From assembly GCA_964495345.1 (NCBI GenBank), contig CAZBVV010000024.1, positions 1 through 21,446 of the forward strand: DNA of 21,446 bases. The letters run 5' to 3'. This document shows, piece by piece, positions 6,670 to 14,815 of this stretch. The notes below the pieces were generated by a model. It was not told the DNA's origin and ran no database searches. It was given only the letters and a program-made list of their open reading frames with translations. Both the position numbers and the translations under genes were made by a program. How positions within the stretch are numbered: the first letter of the stretch is position 1; every line of letters starts with the position of its first letter. Origin of the DNA: UBA1081 sp964495345 (lineage in GTDB: Bacteria > Bacillota > Clostridia > Oscillospirales > Acutalibacteraceae).

Positions 6670-8046
6670 ATGAAACTCTGGACAGGACGCTTTTCAAAAG
6701 AGGCGGATAAAATTACAAATGATTTTAATTCTTCCATCGGTACGGACAAGAGAATGTACAAGGAAGATATTAAGGGCAGTATTGCTCATGCAACAATGCT
6801 GGGTATTCAGGGCATTATCTCCCAAGAAGATGCAGAAAAAATTATAAACGGTCTTCGTCAGATAGAGGCTGATATTGATTCCGGCAGGTTGGAAATTGAT
6901 ATGACATCCGAGGATATCCACACATTTACAGAGGGTGAACTTACAAAACGCATCGGTGATGCAGGTAAAAGACTTCACACCGCAAGAAGCAGGAACGACC
7001 AGGTTGCTCTTGATATAAGGCTTAATCTTATTAAAGAAAACGAAGCAATAGATGAGCTTCTTTGCAATATTATAAGCGTGCTTGCAGATATGGGCGAGAA
7101 ATATTCCGCAACGGTAATGCCCGGTTATACTCATTTGCAGAGAGCACAACCCGTTACATTCGGTCATTATATGTTAGCATATGCTGAAATGTTCCTTCGT
7201 GACAGGGAAAGGCTTGCCGATTGCAAAAAACGAACAGCTCGTTCACCACTTGGTTGCTGTGCTCTTGCAGGTACAACTTATAATACCGACAGAAATAAAA
7301 CGGTGGAGCTTTTGGGATTTACCGATGTTTGTCACAATTCTCTTGACGGTGTTTCCGACAGAGATTTTGTGATTGAGCTGTCATCATGTCTTTCAATGAT
7401 TGCGGTTCATCTTTCAAGATTTTCAGAGGAGATTATTCTCTGGTGTTCCCATGAATTTAAATTTATTGAACTTGATGACGCATTTTCAACAGGTTCAAGC
7501 ATTATGCCGCAGAAGAAGAATCCGGATATAGCTGAGCTTGTAAGAGGTAAGTCGGGCAGAGTGTTCGGTGATAATATGACTATCCTCACCGTTATGAAAG
7601 GTATTCCTCTTGCCTACAACAAGGATATGCAGGAAGATAAGGACTGTATTTTTGATGCAGTTGATACGGTAAAGGCTTGCCTTACCGCTTTTATACCCAT
7701 GCTTGAAACAATGACGGTAAATGCCGACAGCATGAGAAAAGCTGCGGCAGGCGGATTTATCAATGCAACCGACTGTGCCGACTATCTTGTATCAAAAGGT
7801 ATGCCTTTCCGTGACGCTTATAAAATCACAGGCGGACTTGTTGCACTTTGTATTGAAAAAAATACAACTCTTGAGGAATTACCTCTTGATGAATACAAAA
7901 AGTTCTCCGATATGTTTGACGAGGGTGTATATACGGCTGTTGACCTTGACAGATGCACGGTAAACCGCACATCATTGGGAGGTCCGGCATTTGAGAATGT
8001 AAAGGCAGAAGCAAGGAGAGTAAAATCTCTTATCGGATATGAATAA
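6670..8046 (+). CDS. argH: Argininosuccinate lyase
   Basis: This enzyme catalyses the last step of arginine biosynthesis, splitting argininosuccinate into arginine and fumarate as a cytoplasmic homotetramer. The 458 residues match the family length. Visible motifs include LWTGRF at the N-terminus, TARSRNDQ (about 104-111), GYTHLQRAQPVTFGHY (about 152-167) and the fumarase/lyase superfamily signature GSSIMPQKKNP (275-285), whose loop carries the catalytic serine. A GAAGGA site precedes the ATG. No other arginine genes (argG, argF, argCJBD) are in the window. It lies 21 nt after an isomerase-like gene, and its last 8 nt overlap the start of ktrB, an unusual partner for argH. Confidence 0.97.
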   Translation: MKLWTGRFSKEADKITNDFNSSIGTDKRMYKEDIKGSIAHATMLGIQGIISQEDAEKIINGLRQIEADIDSGRLEIDMTSEDIHTFTEGELTKRIGDAGKRLHTARSRNDQVALDIRLNLIKENEAIDELLCNIISVLADMGEKYSATVMPGYTHLQRAQPVTFGHYMLAYAEMFLRDRERLADCKKRTARSPLGCCALAGTTYNTDRNKTVELLGFTDVCHNSLDGVSDRDFVIELSSCLSMIAVHLSRFSEEIILWCSHEFKFIELDDAFSTGSSIMPQKKNPDIAELVRGKSGRVFGDNMTILTVMKGIPLAYNKDMQEDKDCIFDAVDTVKACLTAFIPMLETMTVNADSMRKAAAGGFINATDCADYLVSKGMPFRDAYKITGGLVALCIEKNTTLEELPLDEYKKFSDMFDEGVYTAVDLDRCTVNRTSLGGPAFENVKAEARRVKSLIGYE

Positions 8047-9412
8047 CAAACAGAATATGTTTAAAAAAATAAAAAAGATTTTTCTGTCTGCATCTTTTAC
8101 AAGAGTTGTTGCGGCAGGGTATTTGCTTTTTGCGGTAATGGGTACATTTCTTCTTATGTTGCCTGTATCCTCAAAATCAGGTGATTGGACTTCATTTACA
8201 GACGCACTTACTACCGCAACCTCCGCATCCTGCGTAACGGGTCTTATTGTTTATGATACTTTTACACATTGGTCTCTTTTCGGGCAGATTGTAATTCTTT
8301 GTCTTATACAGGTCGGTGGCTTGGGATATATGCTTTTTATAACCATGTTTTCCTTGCTTATTGACAGAAAAATCGGTCTGAGGGAAAGAGGCTTGCTTAA
8401 AGAAAGCACAAATTCTCTTAATATCGGCGGTCTTATGGGGCTTGTAAAAAAAGCCGTTATCGGTACACTGATTTTTGAATCTGCCGGAGCAGTAATTCTT
8501 GCATGGCGGTTTTCCTGTGTATTCGGTATAAAAAAAGGCATATATTACGGAGTTTTTCACTCCGTTTCATCCTTTTGCAACGCCGGTTTTGACCTTATGG
8601 GGGCACTTGAGCCTTACAGCTCCATGACTCATTTTAAATCCGACCCGATAGTTCTTATTACATTGTCTACCCTTATTGTAATAGGCGGTCTCGGTTTTGT
8701 CGTGTGGGCGGATGTGTGCAAAAATAAGCTTGACTTTAAAAAATATTCGCTTCATACAAAAATCGTGTTTGCCACAAGTGTAATATTACTCGTTTCGGGA
8801 GCAATTCTGACTTTTGCTCTTGAATATGATGCAACACTTGCAGGTATGAGCTTTTTTGATAAATTAATTAACTCGTTGTTTACATCCGCATCGGCAAGAA
8901 CTGCAGGATTCAATTCCGTTGAACTATCAAAATCAACACCGGGCACATACCTGTGGCACATTCTCTTTATGCTTATCGGCGGCAGTCCCGGCTCTACTGC
9001 AGGCGGACTTAAAACCACAACATTTGCAGTTATTATTCTTACTGCATGGGCAACTGTACGCAATTCTAAAAATGTAAACGCATTCGGCAGAAAGCTCGAC
9101 AGCGAGGTTATTCGCAAATCGCTGACCGTTGTTATGATTTATCTTTCCTTCATGTTTATTTCAACGCTGATTATATGTGCATCCAATCCCACTCTTACAC
9201 TCCCCGCAGTTCTTTTTGAAACCGCCTCCGCTGTAGGTACGGTAGGACTTTCCGTAGGTGTAATGGGGTCGGTGAATACAGCAGGACAGATGATACTTAC
9301 TTTGCTGATGTTCTGCGGCAGAGTAGGCAGTATGTCTTTTGCCATGGTATTTGCTCAGCGGAAAACGGAGTCTAAAATTATTTATCCCACGGAAAAAATT
9401 ACAGTAGGTTGA
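8039..9412 (+). CDS. ktrB: Ktr-type potassium (K+) uptake channel, membrane subunit
   Basis: This is a TrkH/KtrB-family ion-translocating subunit of 457 residues with about eight transmembrane helices. The four pore-loop repeats are visible: SASCVTGLIVYD, SSFCNAGFD, SARTAGFNS and SAVGTVGLSVG, each with the filter glycine. The gating-loop region GGSPGSTAGGLKTTT sits between the third and fourth repeats. It forms a complex with the RCK ring encoded by the next gene (4-nt gap) and imports K+, typically driven or modulated by Na+ and nucleotide binding. The start overlaps argH by 8 nt, and no strong ribosome binding site was noted, so translation may be coupled. Confidence 0.94.
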   Translation: MNNKQNMFKKIKKIFLSASFTRVVAAGYLLFAVMGTFLLMLPVSSKSGDWTSFTDALTTATSASCVTGLIVYDTFTHWSLFGQIVILCLIQVGGLGYMLFITMFSLLIDRKIGLRERGLLKESTNSLNIGGLMGLVKKAVIGTLIFESAGAVILAWRFSCVFGIKKGIYYGVFHSVSSFCNAGFDLMGALEPYSSMTHFKSDPIVLITLSTLIVIGGLGFVVWADVCKNKLDFKKYSLHTKIVFATSVILLVSGAILTFALEYDATLAGMSFFDKLINSLFTSASARTAGFNSVELSKSTPGTYLWHILFMLIGGSPGSTAGGLKTTTFAVIILTAWATVRNSKNVNAFGRKLDSEVIRKSLTVVMIYLSFMFISTLIICASNPTLTLPAVLFETASAVGTVGLSVGVMGSVNTAGQMILTLLMFCGRVGSMSFAMVFAQRKTESKIIYPTEKITVG

Positions 9413-9416
9413 TTTT

Positions 9417-10064
9417 ATGAAAAATGTTCTTATTATAGGGCTTGGCAGATTCGGCAGGCATCTTGCCCAAAAATTTGTTGAGCTTGGCGACGAGGTTATG
9501 GTTGTTGACCGTGATGAAGAATCCGTACAGTCTATGATGAATACAGTTACTTACGCTCAGATTGGTGATTGCACAAAAGAGGAAGTGCTCCGTTCGCTGG
9601 GTGTTGAGAATTTTGATATTTGCTTTGTATGTATGGGTGAGGATTTTCAGTCAAGTCTTGAAATTACGGATTTACTTCGTTCTCTGGGTGCAAAATATAT
9701 CGTAAGTAAGGCAGGCAGGGATATACACGCTAAATTTCTTCTCAAAAACGGTGCAGATGAAATAGTTTATCCGGAAAAGGATATGGCATCAAAGGTTGCG
9801 GTTAAATTTAGTTCAAATCATCTTGTTGATTATTTTGAAATTTCAGACGATGTTGCAATTTATGAGATATTTGTTCCCGATTCGTGGGAATTAAAAAGTA
9901 TCGCACAGCTTGATGTCCGTGCAAAATACGGTATTAATATTCTTGCCGTGAGAAAAAATTCAGGGGAGCTAAATTCCAATCCTTCCCCCGACTATATTTT
10001 CAGTAAAGGTCAAAGAATGATAGTTCTCAGTACACAATCCAATATAAAAAGATTTATAAAATAG
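9417..10064 (+). CDS. ktrA: Ktr potassium uptake regulatory subunit (RCK/TrkA-N)
   Basis: This is a cytoplasmic gating-ring subunit of 215 residues, the expected length for KtrA. The Rossmann RCK-N domain starts with NVLIIGLGRFGRHL (GxGxxG) and continues to an acidic residue in VVDRDEE. A TrkA-C-like domain follows from about residue 135 (VAIYEIFVPDSWELKSI...) and ends with RMIVLSTQSNIKRF. It binds ATP/ADP or NAD(H) and opens KtrB. It starts 4 nt after ktrB and ends 10 nt before parA, which fits a shared transcript. Confidence 0.94.
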   Translation: MKNVLIIGLGRFGRHLAQKFVELGDEVMVVDRDEESVQSMMNTVTYAQIGDCTKEEVLRSLGVENFDICFVCMGEDFQSSLEITDLLRSLGAKYIVSKAGRDIHAKFLLKNGADEIVYPEKDMASKVAVKFSSNHLVDYFEISDDVAIYEIFVPDSWELKSIAQLDVRAKYGINILAVRKNSGELNSNPSPDYIFSKGQRMIVLSTQSNIKRFIK

Positions 10065-10074
10065 GTGCAGTTAT

Positions 10075-10839
10075 ATGGCTAAAACCGTTTCAATATTAAA
10101 TCAAAAAGGCGGCGTTGGTAAAACAACCACCGCAGTAAATCTCTCCGCAGCAATCGGTGCAAAAGGTAAAAAGCTTTTGCTTGTGGATATTGATCCACAG
10201 GGAAACTCCACAAGCGGTTACGGCATAAACAAAAGAGAGATAAAAAAATCATCATACGAGCTTCTTACAGGTGAGATAACAGCGGAAGAAGCTATCATCA
10301 GTACGGAATTTGAGGGGATTGATTTGATTCCCGCAAATATGAATCTTGCAGGTGCAGAGCTTGAAATTATAGATATGAAAAACAGGGAGAGTATACTCAA
10401 AAACGCTCTTGCAACTGTTTGGGAAAACTATGATTACATATTTCTTGACTGTCCGCCGTCGTTAGGTCTTATAACGCTTAATGCTCTTACTGCTTCGGAT
10501 ACGTTTTTAGTACCCATTCAATGCGAGTATTACGCACTTGAAGGTCTTTCACAGCTTATGTCCACAGCACGCAAGATAAAGCAAATGTATAACCCTTATC
10601 TTGACCTTGAAGGCGTACTTCTTACCATGTACGACGGCAGACTTAACCTTACACAGCAGGTTGTTGCCGAGGTCAAGAGATTTTTCCCAAGGAAGGTGTA
10701 TTCCACTACCATTCCGAGAAATGTAAGGCTTTCGGAAGCTCCCAGCTTCGGTCAGCCCATAATGTATTTCGACAAAAATTCCAAAGGTGCTGTTGCATAT
10801 TCCTCACTTTGTGATGAATTTCTTGCACAGCAAAAATGA
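10075..10839 (+). CDS. ParA/Soj-family partition ATPase, without a neighbouring parB
   Basis: This is a 254-residue deviant Walker A ATPase. KGGVGKTT (Lys11 is the signature lysine, Lys16 the P-loop lysine), Walker A' LLLVDIDPQGN (Asp40) and Walker B YIFLDCPPS (Asp125) are all intact. The C-terminal RNVRLSEAPSFGQP motif is typical of chromosomal Soj/ParA. There is no N-terminal DNA-binding domain as in plasmid type Ia ParA, and no MinD-like C-terminal amphipathic helix is obvious. Soj normally pairs with ParB/Spo0J at parS sites near the origin; here neither parB nor a clear parS is seen. It sits between ktrA and glgA. It could be the organism's Soj moved away from parB, or an orphan ParA that positions other cargo. 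Its last 4 nt overlap an ATG that is not the true glgA start. Confidence 0.93.
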   Translation: MAKTVSILNQKGGVGKTTTAVNLSAAIGAKGKKLLLVDIDPQGNSTSGYGINKREIKKSSYELLTGEITAEEAIISTEFEGIDLIPANMNLAGAELEIIDMKNRESILKNALATVWENYDYIFLDCPPSLGLITLNALTASDTFLVPIQCEYYALEGLSQLMSTARKIKQMYNPYLDLEGVLLTMYDGRLNLTQQVVAEVKRFFPRKVYSTTIPRNVRLSEAPSFGQPIMYFDKNSKGAVAYSSLCDEFLAQQK

Positions 10840-10853
10840 AAGGAGATAAACAT

Positions 10854-12278
10854 ATGAAAGTTTTATTTGCAGTCAGCGAAGCAAAGCCATTTATTGCCAG
10901 CGGTGGTCTTGGTGACGTGGCAGGCTCTCTTCCTCAGGCATTGAGAAAGAGAATGATCGGTTGCCGTGTTGTAATGCCTCTTTACTCAGGCATCAAGCAG
11001 GAGTTCAAAGAGCAGATGAAATTCCTTACCAATATTGTTGTTCCCGTTGCATGGAGAAGACAGTATTGCGGAGTTTTTGAACTTAGAAAAGACGGCGTTA
11101 TATATTATTTTATTGATAACGAATACTATTTCAAGCGTGATTCAATTTACGGACATTATGATGATGCTGAGAGATTTGCATTCCTTTCAAGAGCAATTCT
11201 TGAGATTATTCCCGTAATTGATTTTAAGCCCGACATTATCCATTGTAACGACTGGCAAACGGCACTTGTACCTTACTATTACAGCACAATGTATGCAACA
11301 CAGCCCGGTTACGAAAATATCAAAACTGTTTTCACTATTCATAATATTCAGTATCAGGGTAAGTATGGTATGGAGCTTGTGCAGGAGGTTGTAGGTGCTA
11401 ACGAAGATTCTGCTCATATCCTTGAATACGACGGATGCGTAAATCTTATGAAAGGTGCAATCGAAACGGCAAACAAAGTTACAACAGTAAGCCCCACCTA
11501 TGCAAATGAGATTCTTGACCCTTGGTATTCTCACGGTCTTGACCCCATTCTTGCACAGCGTTCATGGAAGTTACAGGGTATTCTTAACGGTATCGGCTAT
11601 GATATGTACAATCCCGAAACCGATAAGGACATATGGGCACACTTTAATGCCGAAAAACCCGAAAACAAGAAAAAGAACAAAGCTGAGCTTCAGAAGTATT
11701 TTAATCTTCCGCAGGATGAGGATGCTCCTATTGTTGCTATGGTTTCAAGACTTGTTGGTCACAAAGGCTTTGACCTTGTAAAAGCAGTGCTTGAAGAATT
11801 TATCAATACCACAAACGCACAGATTGTTGTTCTCGGTTCGGGTGAGTGGCAGTATGAGAGCTTTTTCTCATATCTTGCAGAGAAATATCCCGACAGAGTA
11901 GGTCTTAAGCTGGGCTTCTTTGCAGATCTTGCAAACAAGATTTATGCAGGTTCGGATATCTTCCTTATGCCCTCAAAGAGTGAGCCTTGCGGTCTTTCAC
12001 AGATGATAGCTTTAAGATACGGCTCTATTCCGATTGTAAGGGAAACAGGCGGACTTAAAGATTCTATTCAGGACAGCGGATTAGGTGAAGGTAACGGCTT
12101 TACTTTTGCAAGCTATAACGCCCACGATATGCTTCACACAATGAACAGAGCCGTTGAAGGCTTTAAGGATAAAGAAGGCTGGTCAATTCTTGTTAAGAGA
12201 GCTATGGAATGTGACCTTAGCTGGAGCCGTTCAGCAAGTGAATATATCAAGATGTATAAAGAGATTCTCGGAGGCTGA
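10854..12278 (+). CDS. glgA: Glycogen synthase (ADP-glucose type, GT5)
   Basis: This enzyme transfers glucose from ADP-glucose to the growing alpha-1,4-glucan. Its 474 residues match the GT5 family. The N-terminal signature reads MKVLFAVSEAKPFIASGGLGDVAG; other family segments are the DWQTALVPYY loop, the VFTIHNIQYQG segment, and a C-terminal SEPCGLSQMIALRYG...ETGGLKD with the catalytic Glu pair. I chose the ATG at 10854 because AGGAG lies 8 nt upstream; the ATG at 10836 overlaps the parA stop and would add six residues not seen in the family. The usual Lys of the KxGGL motif is replaced (IASGGL). No glgB, glgC or glgP neighbours are present. The next gene starts 2 nt after its stop. Confidence 0.95.
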   Translation: MKVLFAVSEAKPFIASGGLGDVAGSLPQALRKRMIGCRVVMPLYSGIKQEFKEQMKFLTNIVVPVAWRRQYCGVFELRKDGVIYYFIDNEYYFKRDSIYGHYDDAERFAFLSRAILEIIPVIDFKPDIIHCNDWQTALVPYYYSTMYATQPGYENIKTVFTIHNIQYQGKYGMELVQEVVGANEDSAHILEYDGCVNLMKGAIETANKVTTVSPTYANEILDPWYSHGLDPILAQRSWKLQGILNGIGYDMYNPETDKDIWAHFNAEKPENKKKNKAELQKYFNLPQDEDAPIVAMVSRLVGHKGFDLVKAVLEEFINTTNAQIVVLGSGEWQYESFFSYLAEKYPDRVGLKLGFFADLANKIYAGSDIFLMPSKSEPCGLSQMIALRYGSIPIVRETGGLKDSIQDSGLGEGNGFTFASYNAHDMLHTMNRAVEGFKDKEGWSILVKRAMECDLSWSRSASEYIKMYKEILGG

Positions 12279-12280
12279 TT

Positions 12281-13141
12281 ATGGCAGAATTCTTACTTTC
12301 CGCATTTGCAGACGAGGGCGGAAAAACAATAGAAGAACAGATAAAGGCGTTAAAAGACAACGGGCTTACTCATATTGAGCCCAGAGGTATCAACGGTGTA
12401 AATATTTCCGATTATACTCCCGAAATGGCAAAGGAATTGAGTAAAATCCTTGACGATAACGGTATCGGTATATCGGCAATCGGTTCACCTTTCGGTAAAA
12501 TCAAAATTACAGATGATTTTGAGCCTCATTTTGAAAAATTCAAAAGAACTGTCGAAAATGCTTGTATTTTAGGTGCTAAGAATATCCGAATGTTCTCATT
12601 CTACTTTGAGGGGGACGCTTTTGCTCAGTACCGTGACGAAGTTATGGAAAGACTTTTAAAGTTCTGTGATTATTCACTTAAAAGCGATATATGGTGTTGC
12701 CATGAGAATGAAAAAGGCATTTACGGTGACAATGCGGAAAGATGCCTTGATATCCTCAAAACTCTCAAAGGTAAAATAAAGGGTGTTTTTGACCCTGCAA
12801 ACTTTATTCAGTGCGGTGTTGATATTCTTCCCGCTTATGAAATGCTTAAAGATTACATTGAATATCTGCACATCAAAGATGCAAGAAAGACTGACGGATT
12901 TGTTGTGCCTTGCGGTTGCGGTGACGGCTGTATCCCCGAATTGCTTAAACGATTCAAGCAGAAAGAGGGCAAAAGATTTCTTACTCTTGAACCTCATCTT
13001 ATGGTGTTTGACGGACTTAAAGATCTGGAACAAGAGGGCGGTACGGCAGACGTACTCAAAGATAATTACAGTTATGCATCAAATGAGGAAGCATTTGCCG
13101 CAGCATCAAACGCATTACATTCAATACTTTCAGAATTATAA
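12281..13141 (+). CDS. Sugar phosphate isomerase/epimerase-like TIM barrel protein (second copy)
   Basis: This 286-residue member of the xylose isomerase-like TIM-barrel superfamily carries likely metal-site residues Glu142/Glu144 (CHENEKG), Asp171 (FDPANF), His197 (LHIKDA) and Glu237 (LTLEPHL). It has no signal peptide. A Cys-rich turn VPCGCGDGC (about 209-217) sits where relatives usually have a V-P-x-G-x-G-D-G loop near the active site. The gene starts 2 nt after the glgA stop, so it is almost certainly co-transcribed with glgA. The substrate is unknown. It shares the fold but little sequence with the 5797-6648 protein, so it is not a recent duplicate. Confidence 0.88.
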   Translation: MAEFLLSAFADEGGKTIEEQIKALKDNGLTHIEPRGINGVNISDYTPEMAKELSKILDDNGIGISAIGSPFGKIKITDDFEPHFEKFKRTVENACILGAKNIRMFSFYFEGDAFAQYRDEVMERLLKFCDYSLKSDIWCCHENEKGIYGDNAERCLDILKTLKGKIKGVFDPANFIQCGVDILPAYEMLKDYIEYLHIKDARKTDGFVVPCGCGDGCIPELLKRFKQKEGKRFLTLEPHLMVFDGLKDLEQEGGTADVLKDNYSYASNEEAFAAASNALHSILSEL

Positions 13142-13146
13142 TATTT

Positions 13147-13177
13147 TGCATATGTGGGTGTTTTGTCCCCATATGCA
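13147..13177 (+). other. Intergenic hairpin, terminator-like but without a U tract
   Basis: TGCATATG (13147-13154) and CATATGCA (13170-13177) form an 8-bp stem, extended by GGG/CCC past one bulged T. It starts 5 nt after the stop of the isomerase-like gene. The sequence that follows (TCAAATAAAAACG) has no U run, so it may be a 3'-end stabiliser or a weak terminator separating the glgA run from the CPBP gene. Confidence 0.5.
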
Positions 13178-13212
13178 TCAAATAAAAACGCTGTGATAAA
13201 GGTGGTGGTAAG

Positions 13213-14349
13213 ATGGATTTTAATCAAAACGGCTTTGAAACGCAAAATATAAATAATTCAGGAAACGGTTTATACGGTTATATGCCTTACAATATGCCGA
13301 AATTTATTCCCCATGACGTGTGGAACAGGGAAAAAAGCAGACTTAAAAAATTGAGTATGCTTGCAGGCGGTGCAGTATTGCTGTTTATAGTGTTTTCAAC
13401 TGTTTATTCGGGATTGTACACACTTATTTATAACGCCGTTGAGGCAATAGGCGGTCAGACTTTCGAGAATTTCAGCCGAGCTGTCTCAACCTCTGAATTT
13501 GAATTTATTTTTGAAATGCTGTATTCGGTATTTGTGGTAGGCGGACCTTTTTTCCTGTTGGGTTATATATTTTATAAAAAGGGGCTTATAGGTGCAATTC
13601 CCATGGATAAGCCTCAAAATGCAAAATATTTACCCTTGATTGCAGTTGCAGGTTTCGGTGTATGCTTGGCAGGTAATGTGATAAATTCATATTTTACTGT
13701 GTTTTTTGAAATGTTCTTCGGTATGCAACTTGAATATTCCATAGCCACGGAAATACCCACCACACCTACGGGAATATTTATGTTTTATCTGGCTACGGCG
13801 GTGGTACCTGCTCTGATTGAAGAATTGGCATTAAGAGGTATAATAATGCAGCCGTTGCGTAGATACGGTGATTGGTTCGCAATAATATGCTCGGCGTTGA
13901 TTTTCGGTCTTATGCACTGTAATCTTGTTCAGATACCTTTTGCATTTATTGCAGGTGTGGTTATAGGTTACGCAGTAATAATTACTCAGTCTGTGTGGAC
14001 GGGTGTTATAATTCATTTTATGAATAACGCATTTTCTGTAACGGTTAACATAATTTACGAATTATACGGCATTGATTCATGGCAATATATGCTTTGTGAT
14101 ATCATGTTTTATGTGTTTATGATTGCCGGTGCGATAATTGCATATTTTATTGTAAAAAAATTTAAGGATAAACCAATGTATAAATCGCCTTTAATCAATC
14201 AGGGCAGAAATATATACGGGCAGATTCATCCTTATTCCGCAAAAGTTTCATACAAGGCTTTGTACAAAACTTATTTGTTGACGATTCCTATGATAGCGGC
14301 ATTTGTTATGGTTTGTTATCAGACTGTATGTGTGCTTTTGTATTTGTAA
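13213..14349 (+). CDS. CPBP-family intramembrane metalloprotease (CAAX/Abi)
   Basis: This 378-residue polytopic membrane protein carries the three CPBP motifs: EELALR (Glu203, Glu204, Arg208), FxxxH (Phe231, His235) and HxxxN (His268, Asn272), the glutamate-histidine site of intramembrane proteases related to Rce1. The N-terminal ~40 residues are Asn/Pro-rich and cytoplasmic-like, followed by several hydrophobic helices. Bacterial members process prenylated or small peptides, or give bacteriocin self-immunity; no bacteriocin gene is seen here. An AAAGGTGG site precedes the ATG. It lies 71 nt after the isomerase-like gene, and a PadR regulator follows 50 nt downstream. The family call is firm; the substrate is unknown. 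Confidence 0.9.
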   Translation: MDFNQNGFETQNINNSGNGLYGYMPYNMPKFIPHDVWNREKSRLKKLSMLAGGAVLLFIVFSTVYSGLYTLIYNAVEAIGGQTFENFSRAVSTSEFEFIFEMLYSVFVVGGPFFLLGYIFYKKGLIGAIPMDKPQNAKYLPLIAVAGFGVCLAGNVINSYFTVFFEMFFGMQLEYSIATEIPTTPTGIFMFYLATAVVPALIEELALRGIIMQPLRRYGDWFAIICSALIFGLMHCNLVQIPFAFIAGVVIGYAVIITQSVWTGVIIHFMNNAFSVTVNIIYELYGIDSWQYMLCDIMFYVFMIAGAIIAYFIVKKFKDKPMYKSPLINQGRNIYGQIHPYSAKVSYKALYKTYLLTIPMIAAFVMVCYQTVCVLLYL

Positions 14350-14399
14350 AGAATAGATTTGTTAAGATTTTTAGTTTAAATAAAAAGGATGGTGATTGA

Positions 14400-14738
14400 A
14401 TGAGCCAGCAAAAAGATAATTTTAAAAGAGGTACCGCTGAAATGCTTATTCTTCATCTTTTACAGGATGGGGACTTGTATGGCTATCAGATTACAAGAGC
14501 GTTCAAAGACAAAAGTGAAGGCGTATACACTATGGGCGAGGCGGCACTTTATCTTGTTTTGTATCGTCTTGTTGAGGCAGGATATATTACGGATTATGAA
14601 ACAATTGTGGGCGTAAGAAGAAAGAGAAGATACTATCATCTTGAAGACAGCGGTAGAGAGTATTACCATAAAATTCTTGCAGAGTACCGTGATGTTTCAA
14701 AGGCGATAGATAAAATAATGGATATGTATCACGAATAA
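14400..14738 (+). CDS. PadR-family transcriptional regulator
   Basis: This 112-residue protein has a PadR winged helix: TAEMLILHLLQDGDLYGYQI (residues 12-31), a recognition segment ending LYRLVEAGYITDYE, and a wing RRKRRYYHLEDSGREY, followed by a short C-terminal dimerisation helix. PadR proteins are typically repressors that often control adjacent membrane-protein or efflux genes. The canonical GTLYPLLKRLE segment here reads EAALYLVLYRLVE, so the usual Pro is absent. AAGGATGG lies upstream of the ATG. The strong hairpin at 14747-14780 ends the transcript. I see no operator with clear dyad symmetry in the 50 nt upstream. Confidence 0.92.
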   Translation: MSQQKDNFKRGTAEMLILHLLQDGDLYGYQITRAFKDKSEGVYTMGEAALYLVLYRLVEAGYITDYETIVGVRRKRRYYHLEDSGREYYHKILAEYRDVSKAIDKIMDMYHE

Positions 14739-14746
14739 TAACAAAT

Positions 14747-14780
14747 AAAGGTATCAGTTTTTTTTGTGACTGATACCTTT
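14747..14780. terminator. Bidirectional intrinsic terminator between padR and the PHP gene
   Basis: AAAGGTATCAGT (14747-14758) pairs perfectly with ACTGATACCTTT (14769-14780), 12 bp with a 10-nt T-rich loop. T-rich sequence follows on the plus strand (TTTTATTATT), and TTTATTTGTTATT on the minus strand. It lies between two convergent genes and can serve both. Confidence 0.9.
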
Positions 14781-14815
14781 TATTATTGATAAATTGTATT
14801 ATCTTACGGTCTGAG

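Noticed and set aside
6694..7167. 157-codon minus-strand frame inside argH
   Set aside because: It is antisense to a fully conserved argH; no promoter or ribosome binding site.
10836..10853. Upstream ATG for glgA overlapping the parA stop
   Set aside because: The AGGAG is placed for the ATG at 10854; the extra six residues contain the ribosome binding site itself.
12783..13196. 137-codon plus-strand frame running out of the second isomerase-like gene
   Set aside because: It overlaps the conserved active-site region of that gene in another frame and shows no domain or start signal.
13213..14349. CPBP protein as a bacteriocin immunity gene
   Set aside because: No bacteriocin precursor, leader peptide with a double-Gly site or ABC exporter is nearby, so only the family is claimed.
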